DNA of 12,862 nucleotides. Source: an uncultured Eubacteriales bacterium (lineage in GTDB: Bacteria; Bacillota; Clostridia; Christensenellales; Christensenellaceae). The DNA lies in NCBI GenBank assembly GCA_902782475.1, contig CACZNR010000023.1, positions 1 to 12,862 of the forward strand. The letters run 5' to 3'. A program made the translations under genes and the position numbers. Under the pieces are notes generated by a model that was not told the DNA's origin, did no database searches, and saw only the letters and a program-made list of their open reading frames with translations. Each line of letters begins with the position of its first letter. The stretch's first letter is position 1. This document shows, in pieces, positions 5,590-12,358 of the stretch.

Positions 5590-7903
5590 CTAGTTTACCT
5601 GTACTTAAGCCCAGTCTTATGACTTCCTCCGCATTCTCAACCGGGAAGAATGTCATCTTATCCCTTATCTCCTTTGGGATATCATCGAGATCCCTGAGAT
5701 TGTCCTTTGGTATTATGACATTCCTTATCCCTGCACGGTATGCAGCGAAGGTCTTTTCCCTGAGTCCACCTATGGCAAGTACCCTTCCTATGAGAGTTAT
5801 CTCGCCTGTCATGGCTATGTCGCGCCTTATCTTCTTTTTCTTTAATGCACTTACGACTGCAAGAGCCATTGTGACACCTGCTGAAGGGCCGTCCTTTGGT
5901 ACCGCACCTTCAGGAACATGAAGATGTATGTCCAGTTCCTTATAGAACTCAGGATCTATCTCAAAGTCCTTTGCAATGCTCCTGACATATGAGATGGCAG
6001 TCTTTGCACTTTCCTTCATGACATCACCAAGCTGTCCCGTGAGCTCTATCTGGCCACTTCCCTTTACTGCACTGACTTCCACAGGAAGCGTAGAACCTCC
6101 GCCATATGTCCATGCCAGTCCCACTGCCACTCCCACGGTCGCCTTGTCAGGCAGCTTCGTATCGAAATTCTTCTGCTTTCCGAGATATTTCTCCAGGTCC
6201 TTCTTTGTCACTGTGAAGGAGCCCTTGTTCTCTATGTACTGTCTTGCTACCTTCCTGCAGATTATGCCTATCTCCCTTTCAAGGCTCCTTACACCACTCT
6301 CCACGGTATAGTAGCGGATGATGTCCCTTATGGCTGCAGGTTGTATCTTTAAAATGTCCTTGTTAAGACCGTTCTTTTCAAGTTCCTTAGGGATGAGATG
6401 CTTTATGGCTATCTTCTCCTTTTCGTAAGGAGTATAGCTGTCAAGTTCTATTATCTCCATCCTGTCATAGAGCGGAGCCGGTATGTCCTCCGCATTGTTT
6501 GCAGTACAGATGAACATGACCCTTGAAAGGTCGAAGTCTATGTCAAGATAGTGATCCTGGAATGTCTTGTTGACAGATTCATCCAGTACCTCCAGCATGG
6601 CTGAGGTTGGGTCTCCCTTGTAGTCGCTGGCCATCTTGTCTATCTCATCAAGAAGGAATACCGGGTTCATGGTCCCTGCCCTTCTGATATTTGCGATTAT
6701 CCTTCCGGGGACTGCACCGATATATGTCCTTCTGTGTCCTCTAATCTCTGCCTCGTCCCTTACGCCGCCAAGGCTCATCCTGACGAACTTCCTGCCTATG
6801 GCTCTTGCGATGGAGCTTGCTATGCTCGTTTTGCCTACTCCGGGAGGTCCCACGAAGCAGAGTATGTTACCCTGTACATTTCCTGTGAGCTGGAATACTG
6901 AAAGATACTCAAGTATCCTGTCCTTTACTTTGTCCATTCCGTAATGGTCATTGTCAAGGGCTTTCTTTACTTCCTTTATGTCCACCCTGTCCTCGGAATA
7001 CTTTCCGTAAGGAAGGGATGTTATCCATTCAAAGTAGTTCTCAAGGACTGAATAGTCAGGATACTGCGGAGACATCTTCTCCATCCTGTCAACTTCCTTT
7101 AAGAGCTTATCCTTCGTCTCCCTGGATGCAGGCATGTTCTCGATGAATTCCCTGTATTTCGTAAGCTCCTGGGAATCTTCCTCCCCAAGGCTCTGCTGTA
7201 TGGTCCGCATCTGCTCACGCAGGAAAGCCTCCCTCTGGGTCTTGTCTATCCTGCCCCTGGTGGTCTTGAATATCTCCTGCTCTGTGGAATATATGTTTAT
7301 CTCCTTCTCTATGAGGGTTATGAGCTTTTTGTATCTTTCCTCAACGCTGAGAGTTTCAAGGAGATCCTGTTTTTCCTTCAGATCCTGAACGAATATCAGT
7401 GAAAGGGTGTCAACCAGCTCTTCCGGTCTCTTTATGTCCTGATATGCCAGAAGAGAATCATCCTGATTCCTCTCTGTGGCGTCAAGATAATCCTGATAGG
7501 TATCAAGAAGGCTCCTCATGTATGATTCTTCCATGTCAGGTTCCATGGGGATCTCTTCGCATTCATGGACGTGAACTGTGAAATGATCCGTAAAAGCGGA
7601 GTCATCTATCCTGGCTCTGGCAATACCCTTTGCCAGCACCCTGAAGCCACCGTTCTGTGTCTTTATCACATGGTTTATCTTGCAGAGCACTCCTGTCTTG
7701 TATACATCTCTAATGGAAGGTGATTCCACCCTGAAATTCCTCTGTGCAGTCAGGAACAGGTATTCATTGTTCTTGAAGGCATGATCCACAGCCTTGATGG
7801 ATATGTCCCTGCTGACCTCGAAATTTATGATGGAATTCGGAAATGCTATCATTCCCCTGAGTGCCACCATTGGTATATCATAATGATCTATTCGTTCAAA
7901 CAT
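5570..7903 (-). CDS. lon: ATP-dependent protease La (Lon), LonA type
   Basis: The 777-residue protein has the full LonA layout: an N-terminal substrate-binding domain (about 8-205) and a coiled-coil helical region (about 205-310). The AAA+ module follows, with Walker A GPPGVGKT (352-359) and Walker B FLLDEID (416-422). The C-terminal protease domain (about 585-770) has catalytic Ser674 in PKDGPSAGV and Lys717 in GGLREKTFAA, at about the same place as E. coli Ser679/Lys722. It degrades misfolded and selected regulatory proteins in the cytosol as a hexamer. There is no membrane insertion, so it is not LonB. An AAAGGA ribosome binding site precedes the ATG. It follows clpX after a 59-nt gap that holds a strong hairpin, and its 3' end overlaps ysxC by 20 nt. 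Confidence 0.98.
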   Translation of the reverse strand: MFERIDHYDIPMVALRGMIAFPNSIINFEVSRDISIKAVDHAFKNNEYLFLTAQRNFRVESPSIRDVYKTGVLCKINHVIKTQNGGFRVLAKGIARARIDDSAFTDHFTVHVHECEEIPMEPDMEESYMRSLLDTYQDYLDATERNQDDSLLAYQDIKRPEELVDTLSLIFVQDLKEKQDLLETLSVEERYKKLITLIEKEINIYSTEQEIFKTTRGRIDKTQREAFLREQMRTIQQSLGEEDSQELTKYREFIENMPASRETKDKLLKEVDRMEKMSPQYPDYSVLENYFEWITSLPYGKYSEDRVDIKEVKKALDNDHYGMDKVKDRILEYLSVFQLTGNVQGNILCFVGPPGVGKTSIASSIARAIGRKFVRMSLGGVRDEAEIRGHRRTYIGAVPGRIIANIRRAGTMNPVFLLDEIDKMASDYKGDPTSAMLEVLDESVNKTFQDHYLDIDFDLSRVMFICTANNAEDIPAPLYDRMEIIELDSYTPYEKEKIAIKHLIPKELEKNGLNKDILKIQPAAIRDIIRYYTVESGVRSLEREIGIICRKVARQYIENKGSFTVTKKDLEKYLGKQKNFDTKLPDKATVGVAVGLAWTYGGGSTLPVEVSAVKGSGQIELTGQLGDVMKESAKTAISYVRSIAKDFEIDPEFYKELDIHLHVPEGAVPKDGPSAGVTMALAVVSALKKKKIRRDIAMTGEITLIGRVLAIGGLREKTFAAYRAGIRNVIIPKDNLRDLDDIPKEIRDKMTFFPVENAEEVIRLGLSTGKLDADKKG

Positions 7904-7931
7904 AAATTTGATCCTTTACTATTTTTTACAA

Positions 7932-7959
7932 ACAGAAGCAGCTCAAAGGCTGCTTCTGT
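7932..7959. repeat. Strong intercistronic hairpin between clpX and lon
   Basis: Arms ACAGAAGCAGC (7932-7942) and GCTGCTTCTGT (7949-7959) pair perfectly over 11 bp with a 6-nt loop. On the minus strand the hairpin starts 3 nt after the clpX stop codon. It is followed by TTGTAAAAAATAG rather than a sustained T-run, so it is at best a partial terminator. An alternative is a processing or stability element that separates clpX and lon expression. Confidence 0.75.
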
Positions 7960-7962
7960 GGT

Positions 7963-9225
7963 TCATGCATTATCTTTTAATCTCGAGGGCTCATCATATT
8001 CATAGACGAGTTTTTTCGGATCATGTACCGCATCCTTTGTAACGATACACTTCCTGATGCTCTTGTCCGAAGGAGCTTCATACATGGCATCCACCATTAT
8101 GGTCTCGATTATGGACCTGAGTCCCCTTGCTCCGGTATTCCTTGTAAGGGCTTCCTCAGCGATCTCGGATATGGCATCATCCTCAAACTCCAGGTCTATA
8201 CCATCCATCCTGAACAGTTTCTTGTACTGCTTCACAAGGGCATTCTTCGGTCCTGTGAGGATGTTTATGAGAGCTTCCTTATCCAGCGGATGCAGTGCTA
8301 CCACCATTGGTATACGTCCGATGAGCTCAGGTATGAGACCAAATTTCAGAAGGTCTTCAGGCATCAGCTGAGAGAATAATTCACCCTGGCTCTTTTCCTT
8401 TTTGGTCTTCACGTTTGCACCGAATCCCATGGACTTTTCACCCACTCTGTTCTCTATTATGTCCTCAAGTCCCACGAAAGCTCCTCCGCAGATGAAAAGT
8501 ATATTCGTGGTATCTATCTGGAGCATCTCCTGATGAGGATGCTTCCTTCCTCCCTGAGGAGGCACGTTGGCAACAGTTCCCTCAAGTATCTTGAGAAGTG
8601 CCTGCTGAACGCCTTCACCGGAAACGTCCCTTGTTATGGATGTGCTCTCCGATTTTCTTGCTATCTTGTCTATCTCGTCGATATAAATGATCCCTTTTTC
8701 AGCTTTCTCGATATTGTAATCAGCATTCTGTATGAGCCTTAAGAGGATGTTCTCCACGTCATCGCCGACATAACCTGCTTCTGTGACAGTAGTCGCATCA
8801 GCTATGGCAAAAGGTACCTCAAGTATCCTTGCAAGAGTCTGTGCAAGAAGCGTCTTTCCGCATCCTGTAGGTCCAAGGAGCAGGATGTTGCTCTTCTGGA
8901 TCTCCACTCCGTCGTCATTATCTTCGGCTATCCTCTTGTAATGATTGTAGACAGCGACTGCGAGGTATTTCTTGGCCTCTTCCTGTCCTATGACGTAATC
9001 GTTGAGCTTCTCCACTATCTCCTTTGGAGTCGGAAGATCTATGCTTGAAGCATCGAAATGCTCGTACTCGCTCTCAAATTCCTCGTCTATGATGGACTGG
9101 CAGAGATCTATGCACTCATTGCATATGTATACTCCCGGCCCTGCTATGATCCGTCTTACTTCGTCCTGGGTCCTTCCGCAGAACGAGCAGCGGACTTTTT
9201 TCACATCATCTGATTTTTTGCTCAA
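7963..9225 (-). CDS. clpX: ATP-dependent Clp protease, ATPase subunit ClpX
   Basis: The 420-residue protein has the N-terminal C4 zinc-binding domain (Cys13, Cys16, Cys35, Cys38) that recruits substrates and adaptors. The AAA+ core has Walker A GPTGCGKT (118-125), pore loop GYVGDD (151-156), Walker B IIYIDEID (179-186), RKH loop (227-229) and sensor-2 GARG (366-369). The ClpP-docking loop reads MGFG (266-269), against IGF in E. coli. ClpX unfolds tagged proteins and feeds them to ClpP. The start is TTG at 9225: GAGGA (9233-9237) lies 7 nt upstream, and the nearby ATG at 9231 is out of frame and soon hits a stop. The clpP stop codon overlaps this ribosome binding site, implying coupled translation. 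Confidence 0.98.
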   Translation of the reverse strand: MSKKSDDVKKVRCSFCGRTQDEVRRIIAGPGVYICNECIDLCQSIIDEEFESEYEHFDASSIDLPTPKEIVEKLNDYVIGQEEAKKYLAVAVYNHYKRIAEDNDDGVEIQKSNILLLGPTGCGKTLLAQTLARILEVPFAIADATTVTEAGYVGDDVENILLRLIQNADYNIEKAEKGIIYIDEIDKIARKSESTSITRDVSGEGVQQALLKILEGTVANVPPQGGRKHPHQEMLQIDTTNILFICGGAFVGLEDIIENRVGEKSMGFGANVKTKKEKSQGELFSQLMPEDLLKFGLIPELIGRIPMVVALHPLDKEALINILTGPKNALVKQYKKLFRMDGIDLEFEDDAISEIAEEALTRNTGARGLRSIIETIMVDAMYEAPSDKSIRKCIVTKDAVHDPKKLVYEYDEPSRLKDNA

Positions 9226-9232
9226 GCTTCAT

Positions 9233-9237
9233 TCCTC
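9233..9237 (-). promoter_or_regulatory. Ribosome binding site that selects the TTG start of clpX
   Basis: Minus-strand GAGGA overlaps the clpP stop codon TGA (9236-9238) and lies 7 nt before TTG at 9225. It is the evidence for a rare start codon here, since no in-frame ATG exists between the clpP stop and the zinc-binding domain. Confidence 0.7.
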
Positions 9238-9820
9238 ATTTCTTGGCAGGAATGATCTCATCTATAAGACCATATTCCTTGGCATCTTCCGATGACATCC
9301 AGAAATCTCTCTCCATGTCAGCCTTCAACTGGTCAAGATCCTTTCCTGTCCTTTCGGATAATATTCCGGCAAGTTTCTCCTTGATCTTTATGATATGCTT
9401 TGCCTGTATCTCAATATCTGTTGCCTGACCCTGAGCTCCTCCAAGGGGCTGATGGATCATTATCTCACTGTTAGGAAGAGCCTTCCTCTTTCCTTTTGTA
9501 CCTGCATTGAGAAGGAATGCACCCATGCTTGCTGCCATTCCGATGCATATGGTGGAAACATCACATTTCACATACTGCATGGTGTCATAGATAGCCATTC
9601 CTGCTGTAACAGAGCCACCCGGGCTGTTGATATACATGTATATATCCTTATCAGGGTCCTCTGCCTCAAGGAATATCATCTGTGCAACAACTATGTTTGC
9701 TGTGTAGTCGTCGATCTCTCCGGAAAGGAATATTATCCTGTCCTTCAGCAATCTTGAATAAATATCATAGGAGCGCTCTCCCCTGTTTGTCTGTTCTACT
9801 ACTACTGGTACAAAACTCAT
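9236..9820 (-). CDS. clpP: ATP-dependent Clp protease, proteolytic subunit ClpP
   Basis: This 194-residue serine peptidase has the complete triad: Ser98 in GMAASMGA, His123 in MIHQPLGG and Asp172 in RDFWMS. NSPGG (65-69) supplies the oxyanion-hole/strand region. Length and residue spacing match mature housekeeping ClpP. The protein forms a barrel of two heptamers that degrades polypeptides delivered by ClpX. The N-terminus [11 protein letters not shown] is typical, with little or no propeptide. An AGGTGA ribosome binding site precedes the ATG at 9820. The gene follows tig after 62 nt with no terminator and precedes clpX by 10 nt. No CtsR heptamer repeat (GGTCAAA type) is visible upstream, unlike clpP in Bacillus. 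Confidence 0.98.
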   Translation of the reverse strand: MSFVPVVVEQTNRGERSYDIYSRLLKDRIIFLSGEIDDYTANIVVAQMIFLEAEDPDKDIYMYINSPGGSVTAGMAIYDTMQYVKCDVSTICIGMAASMGAFLLNAGTKGKRKALPNSEIMIHQPLGGAQGQATDIEIQAKHIIKIKEKLAGILSERTGKDLDQLKADMERDFWMSSEDAKEYGLIDEIIPAKK

Positions 9821-9882
9821 TTGATCACCTACTTCTCATATAAAATATTTAAGCTTGATCTTTTCGGTAGACTTTCGTTGTT

Positions 9883-11217
9883 TCAGGCCTCTTCTGAAGC
9901 CTCTTCTTTCTTCTTTTCCTCTTCCTTCTTAGGTGCTACTGTCTTTGCATTCTTTATAAGGTAGTTTCCAAGAGCATCAAATGCTGCCCTGTTCTCGATG
10001 TATTCCATTGAGTCAGCATCAAGATCCTTCTTGATCTCCTCGATGGTCTTCTTCTGGGCATCAGCAAACTCCTTGAACAGGTCGTTGAGTTCCTCTTCGC
10101 TTGCCTTGATCTGCTCCTTGTCCTTGATGGCATCAAGCACCAGCTGTGTCTTTACTCTGTGTTCTGCTGCATTCCTTACAGAGTTTCTGAGACCATCCAT
10201 TGTCTGTCCGACATACTTCAGATAGTCGTCCATGGTTATTCCCTGATAAGCCAGATTGTAGGACATCTCCTGGATCTCGTTATCGATCTGTGTCTCTACC
10301 ATAGGAGCAGGGATATCAACATTTGAATCAGCAACTATCTTTTCGATGATAGCGCTCTCAAGTCTCATCTTGTTCTGCTCAGCATTCTGCTTGATGAGCT
10401 TCTCTTCAACGTCCTTCCTGTATTCTTCGAATGTATCAAATTCTGAAACATCCTGTGCAAAATCATCGTCAGCTTCAGGAACGATCTTTTCCTTGACATC
10501 ATTTATCTTGATGGCAAATACTGCAGGCTTTCCTGCAAGGCTCTTCTCGTGATACTCTTCAGGGAATGTCACTTCGATGTCCTTCTGCTCGTCCTTCTTC
10601 ATTCCGACCAGCTGTTCCTCAAAACCAGGGATAAAGGTGTTTGAACCTATATCCAGAGTCTGTGCCTCAGCTGTACCACCTTCGAATTTCTTTCCGTCAA
10701 CTGAACCTGAATAGTCAAGTATTACTCTGTCCCCATTCTCTACTGCTCTCTCAACGCTCTCAAATCTTGCATTGGATTCTCTTGCAGCATCGATCTCTCT
10801 TGTGATGGCATCTTCAGCCAGAGGGATGTCTTCGTACTCAACTTCTATATCCTTGTATGAGCCAAGCTCAACTTCAGGCTTTATGTAAACTTCTGCAGTG
10901 ATCTTCAGATTCTCGCCTTCCTCCATGGATACTATATCCACGTTCTCAGGACGTGACACTACAAAAAGGTCCAGTTCTTTAACTGCGTTCTGATATGCTT
11001 CCGGGAAAGCATCGTCAAAGGCATCCTCCAGGAACAGTCCCTCGCCGTAGTACTTCTCAAGTACGGTTCTTGGTGCCTTTCCCTTCCTGAATCCAGGTAC
11101 CTGATATCTGCCCCTGTTCTTCAGATAGGACTTGTTCATTGATTCATTGAACTTTTCTCTTTCGATCTCAAAATCGATCTGGACTTTGTTTTTCCCGATT
11201 TCCTTAAATGTTGCCAT
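9883..11217 (-). CDS. tig: Trigger factor (ribosome-associated chaperone and prolyl isomerase)
   Basis: The 444-residue protein shows the three-part trigger factor layout. The N-terminal ribosome-binding domain carries the signature GFRKGKAP (42-49), which docks at uL23 beside the exit tunnel. An FKBP-type peptidyl-prolyl isomerase domain lies at about 150-245, with GDRVILDYSGSVDGKKFEGG and NTFIPGFEEQLVGM. The helical C-terminal chaperone arms extend from about 250 to 425. The last 17 residues are a Lys/Glu-rich low-complexity tail (APKKEEEKKKEEASEEA). The start ATG at 11217 has an AAAGGAA ribosome binding site 5 nt upstream. It is the first gene of the tig-clpP-clpX-lon train, behind a predicted promoter. 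Codon use favours ATC more than in the downstream genes, consistent with high expression. Confidence 0.98.
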   Translation of the reverse strand: MATFKEIGKNKVQIDFEIEREKFNESMNKSYLKNRGRYQVPGFRKGKAPRTVLEKYYGEGLFLEDAFDDAFPEAYQNAVKELDLFVVSRPENVDIVSMEEGENLKITAEVYIKPEVELGSYKDIEVEYEDIPLAEDAITREIDAARESNARFESVERAVENGDRVILDYSGSVDGKKFEGGTAEAQTLDIGSNTFIPGFEEQLVGMKKDEQKDIEVTFPEEYHEKSLAGKPAVFAIKINDVKEKIVPEADDDFAQDVSEFDTFEEYRKDVEEKLIKQNAEQNKMRLESAIIEKIVADSNVDIPAPMVETQIDNEIQEMSYNLAYQGITMDDYLKYVGQTMDGLRNSVRNAAEHRVKTQLVLDAIKDKEQIKASEEELNDLFKEFADAQKKTIEEIKKDLDADSMEYIENRAAFDALGNYLIKNAKTVAPKKEEEKKKEEASEEA

Positions 11218-11260
11218 GGTGTATTCCTTTCATAAATACATTTATATTATTCTCTCTGGT

Positions 11261-11281
11261 GCCTATACCCTAAAAATAGGC
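11261..11281. repeat. Palindrome at the predicted 5' end of the tig transcript
   Basis: Arms GCCTAT (11261-11266) and ATAGGC (11276-11281) are perfect 6-bp complements with a 9-nt loop. The predicted transcription start (about 11282) lies right at one arm, so the mRNA could begin with this hairpin. It may stabilise the 5' end, or the DNA palindrome may be a protein-binding site just downstream of the -10 element. Confidence 0.4.
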
Positions 11282-11288
11282 AAATGAT

Positions 11289-11317
11289 ATCTTATCATAA
11301 ATGCTTTTATCTTGCAA
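11289..11317 (-). promoter_or_regulatory. Predicted sigma-A promoter of the tig operon
   Basis: On the minus strand TTGCAA (11312-11317) and TAAGAT (11289-11294) are separated by 17 nt. Transcription would start near 11282, about 65 nt before the tig ATG. This lies in the 132-nt gap after the FNT gene, which has no clear terminator, so read-through from upstream is also possible. Confidence 0.5.
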
Positions 11318-11349
11318 TTTTCAAAGTGCCCTTTAAACAGGGAGTTTAA

Positions 11350-11955
11350 TCAGCTTTTTTCCTTCTTTATATATATGGTGGCAAGAGATACCAGTATTGC
11401 ACCGACTGCATTTCCAAGCACTACCGTTATGACGAACAGAAGTGACGGAACACCGAAGCTCATGGCAGCTGCAAAATAGAACATATCGGCTATGGAATGC
11501 TCAAATCCTGACAGTATGAATACCGGTATGCAGAAAAGTATTCCAAGGGCTGTCCTGTTATCCCTGTAGATGCTGACCGCCATGTACATGAGCACTCCGC
11601 ACATGCATCCCGCAAAGAATACAGGGAGAAGATCCATGGCAAGCTTTCCTGATACGAGCTTTACGGCATTCTCATTGAGCTGAGGTTTTGCAAGAGCTAC
11701 GAGGACACCTGTGCCGTATGCACCGACTGCATTTCCTGCAAGTCCAACGATAAGGTCCCTTACCTTGTGTTCCCCGCCTTTTTCAACACTGTATCCGATC
11801 TTTCCGGTGAACAGATAGTAGCCCTTATAGCATATGCAGAGAAGGGCAACCGCAAACATCACCGCACCAACATACCTGTTGTCACAGGCAAGAAATACAG
11901 TTCCGCCTATCGAGACCAGAAGTCCCGACATGATTCCTGAGATAAAAGTTTTCAT
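11350..11955 (-). CDS. Formate/nitrite transporter (FNT) family channel
   Basis: The 201-residue protein has six predicted membrane segments in the FNT order. LFTG (48-51) corresponds to the broken second helix with its conserved Thr50. GNAVGAYG lies at 74-81, GFEHSIADMF (150-159) contains the central pore His153, and GNAVGAI lies in the last helix. Members conduct formate, nitrite or hydrosulfide as a pentameric pore. The protein is shorter than the roughly 250-290 residues of FocA or NirC, with a minimal N-terminus and short loops. The position after 'EHSIA' is Asp157 where FocA has Asn. AAAGGAG (11964-11970) sits 8 nt before the ATG. The start codon is only 51 nt from the rnpB end and behind its terminator. 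The substrate is not deducible; a formate or hydrosulfide channel is plausible. Confidence 0.85.
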   Translation of the reverse strand: MKTFISGIMSGLLVSIGGTVFLACDNRYVGAVMFAVALLCICYKGYYLFTGKIGYSVEKGGEHKVRDLIVGLAGNAVGAYGTGVLVALAKPQLNENAVKLVSGKLAMDLLPVFFAGCMCGVLMYMAVSIYRDNRTALGILFCIPVFILSGFEHSIADMFYFAAAMSFGVPSLLFVITVVLGNAVGAILVSLATIYIKKEKS

Positions 11956-11977
11956 GATACATACTCCTTTTCAAAGA

Positions 11978-12002
11978 AAAAGACAGTAAGATACTGTCTT
12001 TT
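11978..12002 (-). terminator. Intrinsic terminator of rnpB
   Basis: Arms AAAAGACAGTA (11978-11988) and TACTGTCTTTT (11992-12002) pair over 11 bp with a 3-nt loop. On the minus strand the stem begins 4 nt past the predicted end of rnpB and its 3' arm continues TTTTTCTTT. The stem is AT-rich, so read-through into the FNT gene is plausible. Confidence 0.75.
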
Positions 12003-12006
12003 ATAT

Positions 12007-12344
12007 ATCAACTGAGTGAATCCATACCCCGAGTTCTGTTTATATGGCCATCTATCTTGACCTGCTGTTACCAGCAGGTTCCAGCGATTACACGAAGCTT
12101 AGCGAGTAACTATTAAATGCTCCTATATCAATCTTGCACCGGACGGGGTTTACAGAGGATCAAAGTTACCAATGATCCTGGTGAGCTCTTACCTCGCCTT
12201 TCCACCCTTACACCATTTCTGATGCGGTATATCTCTGTTGCACTTTCCTTGAAGTCGCCTTCACCGGGCGTTACCCGGCGTCCTTACTCTGTGGTGCTCG
12301 GAAGTTCCTCACATATGTGCAGCCATTTGTATTCCTCAGTCAAT
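12007..12344 (-). ncRNA. rnpB: RNase P RNA component, A-type
   Basis: This catalytic RNA matures tRNA 5' ends. Conserved blocks appear in order on the minus strand: CR-I GAGGAAC (from 12310), a P8 hairpin with CCGGG/CCCGG arms, a P9 with a GCGA tetraloop, and AGTGCAACAGAGA (CR-II, about 12229-12242). TAAACCCC, GGTGCAAG, a P18 hairpin with arms CCTGCTG/CAGCAGG and a GTAA loop, and AGATGGCC...ACAGAAC (CR-V, to 12033) follow. The ends are set by P1 arms ATTGACTGAG (12335-12344) and CTCAGTTGAT (12007-12016), which pair with two wobbles. P2 (ATGGCT/GGCCAT) is present and P3 is cut to a tiny CAC/GUG hairpin. The upstream CDS stops 14 nt before the 5' end; TAAAAT (12353-12358) may be the -10 element, but no good -35 is seen. 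Confidence 0.93.
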
Positions 12345-12358
12345 GTCAGTTTATTTTA

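Noticed and set aside
8023-8379. Plus-strand open frames of over 100 codons opposite clpX
   Set aside because: They lie antisense to the AAA+ core of clpX and their translations show no recognisable protein pattern.
9821-9882. Internal promoter or heat-shock operator before clpP
   Set aside because: The gap has an AT-rich stretch that could look like a -10 element, but no acceptable -35, no CtsR heptamers and no CIRCE element.
11333-11349. Inverted repeat TTAAAC/GTTTAA just after the FNT stop as a terminator
   Set aside because: The stem is only 6 bp and AT-rich, has no T-run on the minus strand, and competes with another short pairing (CCCT/AGGG). It is too weak to call.
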